Source: a virus
Length of the DNA stretch: 32,063 bases
Virus record (IMG/VR): IMGVR_UViG_3300030047_000084
Coordinates: 1-32,063 of that record
Strand: one strand, 5' to 3'
Shown: positions 8,241 to 16,584 of the stretch, in pieces
Layout of the letters: each line of letters begins with the position of its first letter
Numbering within the stretch: the stretch's first letter is position 1
Made by a program: the position numbers and the translations under genes
The notes under the pieces: model-generated
Database searches by the model: none
What the model was told of the DNA's origin: nothing
What the model saw: only the letters and a program-made list of their open reading frames with translations

Positions 8241-9398
8241 TTATGCTCCGACGTGAGCGTGGGTTTTGAGGATACAGAAAGCCTTAGTAGCCTCAGCGAC
8301 TTTGATGTCGACTCTTTCGATGATACGGATTGCGGACATATCTTGACCGAAGAGAGATTTAACAGTTGAGCCGTCGGTGTAAGTTCCCTCAGTTGATAAA
8401 TCAATTCGGTATTCACCTCTGTCTCCAATTATTAAGTAATCAAAGTTTCCACAGATAACGAATGGGGTAGCGACTTGGGTTTCGTCAGTTGTCTTTGGTA
8501 AGACTGGGGAGAATATTACTGGCAAATTCCAGATTGTTGCTGGCATACCGCCCGCTGGATTTTGGAGAGCGTATTGAGTGGTCAATTTTTGTTTTCTGAA
8601 AACATTGAACACCGAGAAACTCATAGCGTATTTAGCGTTATTGACTGCGTTTTCGTCTAATTTTCCAGTCATATCCATTAAATCGTCAAGGGTAGCACCT
8701 GCGAAAGTTTCAGCACTGGCTAAGGTTACAACTTGGACAGAGGCATTTTTCATAATACCCTCGCCTGAGTTTTCACCAAGTAGACCCCAAGTGTCTTCTT
8801 TCTTAGCGATAGCCTCAGCAGATAATTGAGTGATTAAGTCAACTATTCCGATTGTAGCGTCAGCGAGTAATTCATTGTCGAATGGGATTAAGCAAGCGAT
8901 TTTTTCAACTTGGAGAGTCAAAATACCTGTTGCTGGGATTGATGGGATTAAACTAGCACCAGCTCCGATACGGTAAGCGATTACAGCACCAGCGGTAGGG
9001 ATTTTTTGAACGTCAGAAACGACAGGGACAACTCGTCCATATTTTCTGATTACGCCGTAGGTAGGAATTAAGCGGATTATTTCACTAGAAAGGTAGTCAG
9101 GGGTATAGTCGCCACCTGTACCAGCGGTCAAATTTAATTCACCGACATCTTTAGCTCTTTGTAAGAGTGCGGTTTTCATACCGTTGTCGTTTTGATATTT
9201 TGGAGAGATTGATTTGATGTAATCAACAGCGAGCTGTTTCTTTTCAGCGGTCATTTCTTTTTCAGTGCTACCACCAAAGAGTTTGCGATTAGCGTCAGTT
9301 TTTAAAACTTCAACTACACCTTTAACAGCTAAATCGACTAAACCTTTTTGGTTTTCATCTAACATTTTTTTGATTTTCTCAGAGGTCTTGATTTTCAT
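8241..9398 (-). CDS. Major capsid protein, HK97 fold
   Basis: This 385-residue protein follows the prohead protease, the standard HK97-phage order. The N-terminal part (about residues 1-85) is helical and charged (MKIKTSEKIKKMLDENQKG), like a delta domain that is removed during maturation. The body contains TPDYLSSEIIRLIPTYGVIR and RKYGRVVPV, typical of the E-loop and spine-helix start in the phage capsid family. Next comes a helix rich in Ala and Glu and the late segment ISVFNVFRKQK-like/FVICGNFDYLIIGDRGEYRI, common in P-domains. The capsid shell is built from this protein. A strong promoter candidate lies directly upstream and a hairpin lies downstream. Confidence 0.92.
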   Translation of the reverse strand: MKIKTSEKIKKMLDENQKGLVDLAVKGVVEVLKTDANRKLFGGSTEKEMTAEKKQLAVDYIKSISPKYQNDNGMKTALLQRAKDVGELNLTAGTGGDYTPDYLSSEIIRLIPTYGVIRKYGRVVPVVSDVQKIPTAGAVIAYRIGAGASLIPSIPATGILTLQVEKIACLIPFDNELLADATIGIVDLITQLSAEAIAKKEDTWGLLGENSGEGIMKNASVQVVTLASAETFAGATLDDLMDMTGKLDENAVNNAKYAMSFSVFNVFRKQKLTTQYALQNPAGGMPATIWNLPVIFSPVLPKTTDETQVATPFVICGNFDYLIIGDRGEYRIDLSTEGTYTDGSTVKSLFGQDMSAIRIIERVDIKVAEATKAFCILKTHAHVGA

Positions 9399-9430
9399 TT
9401 TTTTAAGATTTAATTTTTAATAATAAATAA

Positions 9431-9461
9431 ATTATAAACTATTTTTTTATTGTTGTGTCAA
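9431..9461 (-). promoter_or_regulatory. Promoter candidate for the major capsid gene
   Basis: The minus strand has a perfect TTGACA (9461-9456) and a perfect TATAAT (9436-9431) 19 bases apart, or TTTATA at 17 bases. The -35 lies inside the last codons of the protease gene, so capsid mRNA could be made separately from the head operon. The ATG is 33 bases downstream. Confidence 0.6.
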
Positions 9462-10199
9462 CGAGGTAAATTTTTTGAGAGTTTTCTCAAAAGTATTGAC
9501 AAACTTTTTAACTTTCTTACTTTTAATTATAGCCTTTTTTTTGTCGTCAAGGGCTTTCTTTTCATCGAGGGCTTTTTTGTCAGCTAGAGCCTTAGCCTTT
9601 TTCAACTCAGCTCTCTTTTCAATAGTAACCTCGACAGTCTTAGAAATAATCATCTCTAATTCTTTCTGAGAAAGTTTGTAGAATTTTTTTGAAAAGACTT
9701 TATATTTGACATTGAGAGATTTGACTCGGCTCAAAGTATCAGTATCAGCACCTTTCAAAGCTCTTGGATTGGCTGGGACTGGGACAACAGACAACTCATA
9801 AAGTTCGCAAGATTTAAAAGTAAATTCGCCAGTTTCGTCCCATTCTAGGATTTGGAAACCAACAGAAAAGGCAGAGAGAAAACCCTTAGCCATTAAATCA
9901 AATACCTCTTTCCCGTCTTCACTATTAGCAAATTCTAAATCGAATAAAAGTTTACCGTCCTCTACCCACACTCGAGTAGCTTTAGCGATTGGCTTAGAGT
10001 GGTAATCGTGTCCGTACAAAACAACAGGGTTATTTTTGAAATTGTCTAGTTTCCAACCCATAGGATTGATTGACTCGCCCTGTCTATCGACTGAGCCGTC
10101 AGAACCGATGACGCCTTTAATTGTCATTGATTTTTCGTCAATAACAGATTTCGATACACTGGTAAAAATGTATTTGAGTTCTTTCTTTTTAGTTTTCAT
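9447..10199 (-). CDS. Prohead protease (peptidase S78, HK97 gp4 family)
   Basis: This 250-residue protein carries the family's signature block: LYGHDYHSKPIAKATRVWV (catalytic His in the GHD segment) and then FLSAFSVGFQI (catalytic Ser). These are followed by ELYELSVVPVPANP, which is nearly diagnostic. The protease digests the scaffold or delta domains inside the procapsid. The last 75 residues are Lys/Ala-rich and helical, with repeats such as KALADKKALDEKK, so the C-terminus may serve as scaffold or self-cleavable tail. The gene lies between portal and capsid, and its start has TATAATTAAATT in front. Confidence 0.95.
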   Translation of the reverse strand: MKTKKKELKYIFTSVSKSVIDEKSMTIKGVIGSDGSVDRQGESINPMGWKLDNFKNNPVVLYGHDYHSKPIAKATRVWVEDGKLLFDLEFANSEDGKEVFDLMAKGFLSAFSVGFQILEWDETGEFTFKSCELYELSVVPVPANPRALKGADTDTLSRVKSLNVKYKVFSKKFYKLSQKELEMIISKTVEVTIEKRAELKKAKALADKKALDEKKALDDKKKAIIKSKKVKKFVNTFEKTLKKFTSLTQQ

Positions 10200-10232
10200 A
10201 ATTTAATTATATATTTTTTTTAAACAAATATT

Positions 10233-12248
10233 TTAATCAGGTAAATACGGGACTGTTGAACATCGGCAATTTGGGTGAACTGGTGAGTCTTGGTCGCCAC
10301 TCTTGAAACTTCCCCCTAAATCAACGATTTCCTCGTCATTCATTCGACACTCTTCGCAAGCGTCGGACTCAGTGAGCCATTGGATTTGTTTAACGATACC
10401 ACTGGCGTACATTTCTTGTCGAGAGCCATTGGCGTAGGCATAGGCTAACTCAGTTTTGGCTATTCTTTCAACTTGGTAATCCTCTTTGTCGGTTAAATAA
10501 GTTTTCAGCATTTCTCGAATTGATTTAATACTCGAGCTATCTTTGGCGAGTTCGTCTTTGATGATATTCAAAACGTCGGCATTGATTGTCTTACTTACCC
10601 CGTCCGCCGTGTTTCTAGCTCGGGTATCGAGCAAAGCAATCGCTGAAATATGAGAGAGAGTAGCGTCGCTCTTGAAATTATAGGTATCTTTCATATTTTC
10701 TCGACCATCGACATAGGCGTCTTGGCTATTTTTAGAGATGACAGTGTAAAGAGATTTAACAAAGTCGTCGCCCTTTGGCATTAAGAAATTGAAAATCTGA
10801 GAGGCACTGAGACCGTCGGTTAAAATAGATTTATTTTGGTAGGTTAGGCTTTTCTTTTTGAAAGATTTAATATAGTCCTCGAAAATAGGCTTTAAACCTT
10901 TAGACATTGTCTTTATATTTTGGACGATATATTTTTCTTTTTTGTTTTGATATGCCTTTTGTAATCGACGATTTTTATAGTAGGCTTTAGTCTTTGGGAC
11001 GTAATCTTTTTTTACTACTTCCTCAGTTCCTTTTTTTTTAACATCACCAGCACCGAGGGCAAGTAGTGGGTCAACGCCACTATTACTATTACCACCCTGA
11101 GGCAAGTCGTATTTATCGTCCTGTATTGGCTCTCTACCCTCTTCGACTCTGATTTCATTGTAAGATAGCCATTTAGCACCCTGATAGTATTTGAGTTTAA
11201 ATTCTCTATCCTCAGGGATTGGAGACTCAAATTCAAATTCCATTCCCTCAGTTCCTTTGAACATTGGCAAATAAAATCTGTTTAATTTCTCGAAGAGTAA
11301 TTTTAATCGTGGGGCTGTTACCTGTTCAGCATAAATTTGACGAGCAGTGATTGAGGTTGCGTAGTTTATCCCGTCAGTTCCGCCAAGTAATATCTTTGGA
11401 GTTTTAAATATTTTCAAAATCTTTTCCTCACTCATTTCTCTTTGAGCGACGAAACTCATATCTCTTTGTTTTAATCCGATGTCTTGCCACTTAGCACCAC
11501 CACCGAGGACGATAGGTTTATGAGCGTTTTTGAGACCAGCGTTCGACTCTTGATATTTGTCTCTCAATTCTTTTCGGTCTTTGTCAGTCATCGCTCCGTC
11601 AATAGAAATCAAACCCGATGGGACACCGCCATTCTCGAAAAATTTAGCGTTCCATTTACTAGCGTTCATATCCCCCTCTGACTCTTGACGAGCTTTTTCG
11701 AGGGTTGAGAGTCCTTCCCATTGATTGAAAGGATTTGGTCGATGTATCATCAACATTTCGTCAGTAGTATATTTTTCAGAGCGATTGGAGAGAGAGCGAA
11801 AACCAGCGGGGAGTTTGTTTACAAACATCAACTCGATTGAGGTAGGGTCGCAAACCCAAATCTCACGAGGGTCGCCACCCTCTACTCTATTTAGATACAT
11901 AAAGTTTTTGCCCTGAATATCCATCATCGAAGAGAGTAGATATAAAACATCGGTAGAGGTTTGAAATTGGTTAGGTCTTTGTAAGAGAGTAAATGCTGGG
12001 TGATTACTGTCGACGATTGTTTTTTCCTTTCCGTTCTTTCTATAAAGATGAAATTCAGCACTCGATACAGAGGTGGCTAAAACGTCAATACAACTATAAA
12101 CTAGACCGACATATAAATCTTTTTTGGAATACTGCCCCGAGACTCCGAACATTTTTAACAGGTTCAGAAATCCCGACACTCCGCTAGTGCTGGCTTGCTC
12201 GCCTGATTTGACAGCGACGTTTTGGATTATTTTATCAATTATATTCAT
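10233..12248 (-). CDS. Portal protein fused to a MuF-type minor head domain
   Basis: The 671-residue product combines two proteins usually encoded separately. Residues about 1-390 match HK97-type portals, with SSAEFHLYRKNGKEKTIVD and NPFNQWEGLSTLEKARQE. Also visible are the ILGGTDGINYATS-like motif and the clip/crown region EFKLKYYQGAKWLSYNEIR. A Lys/Gln-rich helical linker follows (about 415-470). Residues about 540-671 carry a MuF/SPP1 gp7-like domain with IAKTELAYAYANGSRQEMY, then ESDACEECR and SPVHPNCRCS, the Cys/His pattern of this family. The portal forms the packaging channel; MuF proteins are internal head proteins. The start is preceded by TATAATTAGAAT. Confidence 0.93.
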   Translation of the reverse strand: MNIIDKIIQNVAVKSGEQASTSGVSGFLNLLKMFGVSGQYSKKDLYVGLVYSCIDVLATSVSSAEFHLYRKNGKEKTIVDSNHPAFTLLQRPNQFQTSTDVLYLLSSMMDIQGKNFMYLNRVEGGDPREIWVCDPTSIELMFVNKLPAGFRSLSNRSEKYTTDEMLMIHRPNPFNQWEGLSTLEKARQESEGDMNASKWNAKFFENGGVPSGLISIDGAMTDKDRKELRDKYQESNAGLKNAHKPIVLGGGAKWQDIGLKQRDMSFVAQREMSEEKILKIFKTPKILLGGTDGINYATSITARQIYAEQVTAPRLKLLFEKLNRFYLPMFKGTEGMEFEFESPIPEDREFKLKYYQGAKWLSYNEIRVEEGREPIQDDKYDLPQGGNSNSGVDPLLALGAGDVKKKGTEEVVKKDYVPKTKAYYKNRRLQKAYQNKKEKYIVQNIKTMSKGLKPIFEDYIKSFKKKSLTYQNKSILTDGLSASQIFNFLMPKGDDFVKSLYTVISKNSQDAYVDGRENMKDTYNFKSDATLSHISAIALLDTRARNTADGVSKTINADVLNIIKDELAKDSSSIKSIREMLKTYLTDKEDYQVERIAKTELAYAYANGSRQEMYASGIVKQIQWLTESDACEECRMNDEEIVDLGGSFKSGDQDSPVHPNCRCSTVPYLPD

Positions 12249-12266
12249 ATTCTAATTATAGACAAA

Positions 12267-13706
12267 TTAAACAGAAAAAATATAAGGTCTGTCCGTTGGA
12301 GTTCCAAAAGATAGGGCGATGGCGTCGGCGTGGTCTGGCGATTTTCCCTTGGTTCTTTTTTTCATATCCTCTTTTGGTTCTAATTTAATAATCTTATCAC
12401 TCGACGTCTTGTATTTTATTTCGCTGAGTTCTGCCAGCCAATATTTTTGACCAGCTACTAACTTCCCACCGTCTCGGACAAATACAAAAAATTTCCAGTA
12501 CATTTCCGCCTTTGAATTGTAGAAACGACTTGGGTCGGTGGCTTTCGCTCCGAATATAGATTTATTGTAGCCCTTTTCTAATTCAACCGCTCTGTCGCAA
12601 ACCCCGTGTCCTATTCCAGTGTCATCAATAAAGATGTTTTCGTCCTCGAGTTTTAGTGGCTCATCTTTTGGAGTGTTCAATTTACAGCCGTCGTATTTCT
12701 CTTGGACTCTGTCAATTTCAGAGATATTGGTCATAGTGTCCTCTGTCTGATTTTCAAACTCTACCCACGCCTGACGGGTATCGTGTAAGCCCCCGACGTT
12801 ACTGTCGCCACCACCGCCGACATCGACTCCCATAGCAAGACCGCCTTTGAGTGGTAGTATTTGGTCAATCATCGCACCTGTAATCAATTTCTCAGAGAAT
12901 AGGAAACGATAACCCTTTTTATCAATCTCAGCTTTCTCAGGAAACTTACAGAGCCAAAATTCCTCAAAGAAAGGTAGCCCTCTATTTTCCTCAACGTCTC
13001 GAGGGTCAATACGTCCCTCAGCGATAGCTTGCTCGAGAGAGATGTCGATTACTAAATAATCGTCGTTATGTTTTACGTTCTTATAAAAATGGTTTCGATT
13101 GATAGCGTTTCCCAATTCAAAGAAAAAAGTATTGTCTCGGTTTCCAGTACCCGAAAGAATTTTTTTGACCTGTAAATATTTAGAGTCAGACAACAACGGC
13201 GACTCATCGAGGATAATATTTGGGACGTGTTCACCGATACCAACTGAGGCGTCGTCGTCCTTTCCAAATAGTGAGATGATATGAATTTTGCCACCACCAG
13301 CGAAAGAGAGATTTTGTTTTGTCCTGTCTTTTCTGAGTCGGTCAAATTGCTCGTTACTATCCAGCTCTAACTCTTGGGAAAAAATACGGTTGTCAAAAAT
13401 ATGGTCGATGACCTTTTTCATCACCACCCCTGACGTTCCAAATTTTACAGAGGCGAGGATAAATTCTTTCTTTCTAATACAGCTCGCATAAACCACCCCC
13501 ATAGCGACAGCCTCAGACTTTCCGTAACCAGTAGGGGCAAGGGTAGCAACTCTCGGCGAGAGAGTAAGAGCGACAACACAAAAAATTAAAATCTGTCCAT
13601 CGGACATCTGGTCGCCCGCTGGCTTGCCATTGATTTTGAAAAGATTATTGAGTTTCTGTTTCCCCCACACTAGCAGTAGGTTGACATAAGTTTCTGATAA
13701 TTTCAT
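12267..13706 (-). CDS. terL: Terminase large subunit
   Basis: The 479-residue protein pumps DNA into the prohead. It has a Walker A-like LAPTGYGKSEAVAMG near residue 55-70 and a Walker B-like NIILDESPL near 160-170. The nuclease half carries an RNase H-like set: MGVDVGGGGDSN, FIDDTGIGHGVCDRAVE, and a final DHADAIALSFG. All three acidic positions appear intact. The start overlaps the small-subunit gene by 62 bases, an unusually long overlap; a later start is possible because TerL N-termini vary, but the ATP-binding domain seems to need the upstream residues. Confidence 0.95.
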   Translation of the reverse strand: MKLSETYVNLLLVWGKQKLNNLFKINGKPAGDQMSDGQILIFCVVALTLSPRVATLAPTGYGKSEAVAMGVVYASCIRKKEFILASVKFGTSGVVMKKVIDHIFDNRIFSQELELDSNEQFDRLRKDRTKQNLSFAGGGKIHIISLFGKDDDASVGIGEHVPNIILDESPLLSDSKYLQVKKILSGTGNRDNTFFFELGNAINRNHFYKNVKHNDDYLVIDISLEQAIAEGRIDPRDVEENRGLPFFEEFWLCKFPEKAEIDKKGYRFLFSEKLITGAMIDQILPLKGGLAMGVDVGGGGDSNVGGLHDTRQAWVEFENQTEDTMTNISEIDRVQEKYDGCKLNTPKDEPLKLEDENIFIDDTGIGHGVCDRAVELEKGYNKSIFGAKATDPSRFYNSKAEMYWKFFVFVRDGGKLVAGQKYWLAELSEIKYKTSSDKIIKLEPKEDMKKRTKGKSPDHADAIALSFGTPTDRPYIFSV

Positions 13707-14061
13707 CGCTTTCTTGTAATTTTTTAATTGTGTCCTTTATTTCTTTTGTTGACTCATTTTCCATTTTAATATTCTGTTTTGGCATACCGTCCATATAAGA
13801 CCAAATCATTTTTTGAGCGGTAGTGTCGCCACTGAGAGCCGACGCCCAAATAGCATTTATTAGTTTTTTTCTTTTCTCAGCGTCAGACTTAAACATTTTT
13901 TTAAATGCCTCAGTAATAGAGTAGCCCTTTTTTGGTCTACCCTTTTTATTGATACTGTCAGGGTTATCTTTAAAGCCACCAGACCCCTCTTTATTTCGTC
14001 CCCCGTCATACTTGTTATTTACTTGTTTTTCGGGTTCGGTAACAAGTTTGTTTTTTGCCAT
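13645..14061 (-). CDS. terS: Probable terminase small subunit
   Basis: The preferred start is the ATG at 14061-14059 (MAKNKLVTEPEKQVNNKYDG), 138 residues; the frame extends five codons further but with no better start signal. The product is Lys-rich, with a disordered N-terminal part containing GSGGFKDNPDSINKKGRPKKG. That is a pattern seen in DUF5681-like small terminases, with a GRP(K)KG hook. A helical core (ITEAFKKMFKSDAEKRKKL) and SGDTTAQKMIWSYMDGMPKQ follow. It should recognise the packaging start on phage DNA. It heads the late operon. Confidence 0.8.
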   Translation of the reverse strand: MAKNKLVTEPEKQVNNKYDGGRNKEGSGGFKDNPDSINKKGRPKKGYSITEAFKKMFKSDAEKRKKLINAIWASALSGDTTAQKMIWSYMDGMPKQNIKMENESTKEIKDTIKKLQESDEIIRNLCQPTASVGETETQ

Positions 14062-14102
14062 AATTAAGTCTAGCACTTTCTTACTTTTGATATAGTTGGA
14101 TT

Positions 14103-14130
14103 ATTATAGATGATACAGTGTGATACAGTT
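14103..14130 (-). promoter_or_regulatory. Late operon promoter region with a tandem 10-bp direct repeat
   Basis: On the minus strand a perfect TATAAT sits at 14108-14103, about 42 bases before the small-terminase start. No good -35 is present. In its place lies a tandem repeat read on the plus strand as TGATACAGTG TGATACAGTT (14111-14130), spaced exactly one DNA turn. It may be the site of an activator or repressor controlling late transcription. The rest of 14131-14327 contains no feature I can support. Confidence 0.45.
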
Positions 14131-14327
14131 GTTATTTATCCACATTCTCCGCATTTTGGCGGTGGAAAAGTGGAAAACTAGTGATAGTAAAAGTCTCAAA
14201 AACCCTATCAGACTAATCCCCTCTTCATCAAACTACCCCTCTCTTAGGTTCAGAATACAAAAAACAGAGAGACATATCAGTAGGGTAGGGGACTTTACTA
14301 ATTTCCGCAATATGATAGAGTAGGGTT

Positions 14328-14726
14328 ATGAATGGACACACTTTTAGAATGTTTTACGAAGACTACGCTCGATGTAAATTAGCTGAGCATTTAGGGGTTG
14401 ATGTAGATAAAATAATTCACTTAAATAAAATCAATGCCGTTAGTCCTTACGATTTACAACATAAAGAAACTAAATTTGATGTTAAATTTTCTTCGCCTTG
14501 TGTTGTTGTAAAAAATCGTAGTGCTATTTGGGATTTCTCTTTGAGAAAACGACACAGTGGTAAAAGGTGCGGACAAAAACAAGAGTGCGATTTTTTTCTA
14601 TTAGTCGGTATGAAAAACGCAATCCCTCAGTCAATTTATTTAATTTCGTCTGATTGTTGCCCGACAAATCATATCCGAATACCTCTGACAAAAAATAGTA
14701 AATATGAAAAATATTTAATTTTCTGA
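14328..14726 (+). CDS. Putative PD-(D/E)XK-type nuclease, plus strand
   Basis: This 132-residue protein is one of only two plus-strand genes. It contains ETKFDVKFSS (a D-x-K active-site candidate near residue 50), WDFSLRKRHSGK, and CDFFLLVGMKN followed by SIYLISSDCC. The order strand-DxK, W-x-F-x-L, C-D-x-F-x-L-x-V-G, hydrophobic strand matches small restriction-endonuclease-fold proteins. Such enzymes include homing nucleases and restriction enzymes. It runs toward the VRR-NUC gene and overlaps its 3' end by 12 bases. It might be a selfish or defence-related nuclease or a packaging-associated cutter. It ends in TGA. Confidence 0.55.
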   Translation: MNGHTFRMFYEDYARCKLAEHLGVDVDKIIHLNKINAVSPYDLQHKETKFDVKFSSPCVVVKNRSAIWDFSLRKRHSGKRCGQKQECDFFLLVGMKNAIPQSIYLISSDCCPTNHIRIPLTKNSKYEKYLIF

Positions 14727-15083
14727 CGGATAGTGTTCGTCAAAATATTTCTCGACTGCTTCGAAGTCCCAAACACAAAGAGCAATCGCCCCTCGAGAGT
14801 CAACGCTTTCCAAAAAATCTTTTTGAAATTGAGTCGGTTTATTACTGCCAATTTTACACTCGATAAAAATTCCCTTGCCGTCGGGGGCGACTCCGACAAT
14901 ATCGCTGATACCTTTAAAACCGTAGTGAATAAATCGGCTCTGAGTCTTTCCTTTTCGCCAGCCAGTTTTATATTTGTATTCTGATTTATTTCCCCCAGTG
15001 TTCTGACGCCAAACATAACAACCCCGATAATTTAGGTATTGAATAATTTGTTTGACGAGAGTCGTTTCGGATTTACTTATCAT
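14715..15083 (-). CDS. VRR-NUC domain nuclease
   Basis: The 122-residue product matches stand-alone phage VRR-NUC proteins, which belong to the PD-(D/E)XK superfamily and act on branched or structured DNA. Visible elements are an N-terminal helix with E7 (MISKSETTLVKQIIQYL), a YVWRQNTGG strand, GFKGISDIVGVAPDGKGIFIE with the catalytic D and the E-x-K of IECKIGSNKPTQFQKDF. The Q-x-x-F helix also follows. It probably processes recombination or replication intermediates. Its ATG overlaps the upstream phosphoesterase gene by 11 bases, showing an operon. Confidence 0.9.
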   Translation of the reverse strand: MISKSETTLVKQIIQYLNYRGCYVWRQNTGGNKSEYKYKTGWRKGKTQSRFIHYGFKGISDIVGVAPDGKGIFIECKIGSNKPTQFQKDFLESVDSRGAIALCVWDFEAVEKYFDEHYPSEN

Positions 15084-15630
15084 TGAGAGATTTTAATTTG
15101 TCGTTGAATAATTTTACTGCTCTCTCGAGTTTTAGGGGCTGGTAGTTTAGCTCTTCAACCGAGATTAAATACTGCCGATAATTTTTGACGGCGATTAAAT
15201 CTTTCTCGCTCGAGCGGTGGTTTGTATTATGAAAATGTCCGTGGAAATTTACCTCGTAATTGTCGATAGTCCCAAAATCGCCCTGTTGATAATAACGAGG
15301 CTGGTGAGAAAACAAAATTATTTTTCCGAATTTTTCAATCGAGAGGGTTTCACAAACCAAGTCCCAGCCGTGGTCTAAATACCACTGGTAGGATTTCCTG
15401 TCGTGGTTTCCTTTGATGAGCCATTTTTTACAGGGCAACGCTCCGAGTATAGAGTTCCAATATTCGTCCTTACCGATACAAATATCGCCGAGGTGAATTA
15501 AGACGTCAGTTTTTTTGAGAGCCAATAAGCCTTTTAAAATTTGAGTTTCGTAATCAGCGGGGCGATGGCAAAACATAGCCATTCTATAAAGATGATTAAA
15601 GTGAGTGTCGGTCGTCAGATAATAGGACAT
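15073..15630 (-). CDS. Calcineurin-like metallophosphoesterase
   Basis: This 185-residue protein has the metal-binding set of the family in order: TDTHFNH at residues 7-13 (D-x-H), HLGDIC near 46-51 (GD), IKGNHDR near 73-79 (GNHD), LFSHQPRYY near 108-116 (H), and FHGHFHN near 130-136 (GHxH). All expected ligands are intact, so it should be an active two-metal phosphoesterase. Phages use such enzymes as nucleases, RNA or nucleotide phosphatases, or end-processing enzymes. The substrate cannot be read from sequence. Its position next to VRR-NUC suggests nucleic acid processing. Confidence 0.93.
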   Translation of the reverse strand: MSYYLTTDTHFNHLYRMAMFCHRPADYETQILKGLLALKKTDVLIHLGDICIGKDEYWNSILGALPCKKWLIKGNHDRKSYQWYLDHGWDLVCETLSIEKFGKIILFSHQPRYYQQGDFGTIDNYEVNFHGHFHNTNHRSSEKDLIAVKNYRQYLISVEELNYQPLKLERAVKLFNDKLKSLNDK

Positions 15631-15634
15631 TGAT

Positions 15635-15844
15635 TTAGAATTTAAACCGACAATTCATACAGGTCAGTTGCTCGGGTTTTTTGGCTAGAATAAATTTGAG
15701 CGGGATTGAGGCGATGATTAAAATTATCCCGAAACCGAATAACCAGCTCGAGAGAATACCGAGACAGAGTACCCACTTCCAAGCGTCTCGAGATGAGCTG
15801 ACATTATAACTCTGACAATTAGGACATTGATGTTTATTTTTCAT
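15635..15844 (-). CDS. Zinc-ribbon membrane protein, unknown
   Basis: The 69-residue product begins with a CPNC zinc knuckle (residues 7-11), passes one or two membrane segments (about 23-52, WVLCLGILSSWLFGFGIILI) and ends with a second knuckle CMNC near residue 62. The two knuckles flank the membrane hairpin, so they could come together to bind one zinc. It overlaps the preceding gene by 11 bases. The function is unknown; small phage membrane proteins in early regions often interfere with host processes, which is only a guess here. Confidence 0.75.
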   Translation of the reverse strand: MKNKHQCPNCQSYNVSSSRDAWKWVLCLGILSSWLFGFGIILIIASIPLKFILAKKPEQLTCMNCRFKF

Positions 15845-16019
15845 TTGTATTGTTTTTAATAATTAACCAAAAAGTTCGCTCGATGTCAACGATATGCCCT
15901 GTTTTTTTACAGTGGTATCTCGCCCGAGAGGTGGCTAAATCTACGCTCTCGTCTTTCCAATTACAAACTCGACAATGAGCGATTTCGCCGAGCTGTCCCT
16001 GTCTGACTACTTTGGTCAT
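15834..16019 (-). CDS. Small zinc-binding protein, unknown
   Basis: The 61-residue product carries a single zinc-finger-like group: HCRVCNW at about residues 15-21 and YHCKKTGH at about 35-42, a CxxC...CxxxxH spacing. Its ATG shares bases with the stop of the upstream gene (ATGA at 16019-16016). It may bind DNA, RNA or a protein. No family recognised. Confidence 0.7.
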   Translation of the reverse strand: MTKVVRQGQLGEIAHCRVCNWKDESVDLATSRARYHCKKTGHIVDIERTFWLIIKNNTNEK

Positions 16020-16399
16020 TTAAAAAATATTTCTAACCAATAAGAAAGACACAAAACAACTACAATAATGGCAAAAATTACGAATAGGAAAAAGAATACC
16101 CCCGTAACGTCTCGACGGTCTCTCTTTGGATTGTCGATATTGATACCCCAGCGTTTGAGAGTCTTTTTGTGAAAACACCCTATTTCTTTCGGTTGGTGTT
16201 TATAAAACATCGAGGTTAAAAATTCGATTTCTCGAGGACAGACTTTTTGTAGCTCGAGCTTTTCCTTTCCGCACTCGTCGCAAAATCTATCTTTGAAAAC
16301 TTTAAAAACTAATTCAGAGCCACAAGTAGAGCAAAATTCGTGTGTAAAAACTTTGTCTTTTCTCTGTTCGTCCAATTTTAAACATTCATTTTTTATCAT
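16016..16399 (-). CDS. Zinc-ribbon protein with C-terminal membrane anchor
   Basis: Translation probably begins at the ATG at 16399-16397, which overlaps the upstream stop as ATGA, giving 127 residues (MIKNECLKLDEQ); the open frame continues farther but lies inside the neighbouring gene. A four-Cys ribbon is visible: FCSTCGSEL and FCDECGKEK. The segment LKRWGINIDNPKRDRR follows, and the last 30 residues form a single membrane span (VFFFLFVIFAIIVVVLCLSY). The topology would put the ribbon in the cytoplasm if the N-terminus is inside. Role unknown. Confidence 0.7.
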   Translation of the reverse strand: MIKNECLKLDEQRKDKVFTHEFCSTCGSELVFKVFKDRFCDECGKEKLELQKVCPREIEFLTSMFYKHQPKEIGCFHKKTLKRWGINIDNPKRDRRDVTGVFFFLFVIFAIIVVVLCLSYWLEIFFK

Positions 16400-16584
16400 T
16401 TTTTTAACATTTCCTTTGCCTCGAATAATTGCTCGAGACAATCTAAACAAATATCGACATTTCTTTTCTCGTTGTGAAAGAGGGGTTTATTGTTTTCATT
16501 ACAGAAATCACAAATCCCCGTTTGACTAACTCTGATTTTTGGCTCTCTGACTTTTTCGTAGCCGACGATATTTAGTTTTTTCAT
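16396..16584 (-). CDS. Small zinc-finger protein, unknown
   Basis: The preferred start is the ATG at 16584-16582, coupled to the upstream stop as ATGA, giving 62 residues (MKKLNIVGYEKVREPKIRVS). A CDFCNENNKPLFHNE segment and an ICLDCLEQLF segment give a CxxC...CxxC finger, like the C-terminal treble-clef seen in several small phage proteins. A longer frame to 16599 exists. Role unknown. Confidence 0.7.
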   Translation of the reverse strand: MKKLNIVGYEKVREPKIRVSQTGICDFCNENNKPLFHNEKRNVDICLDCLEQLFEAKEMLKK

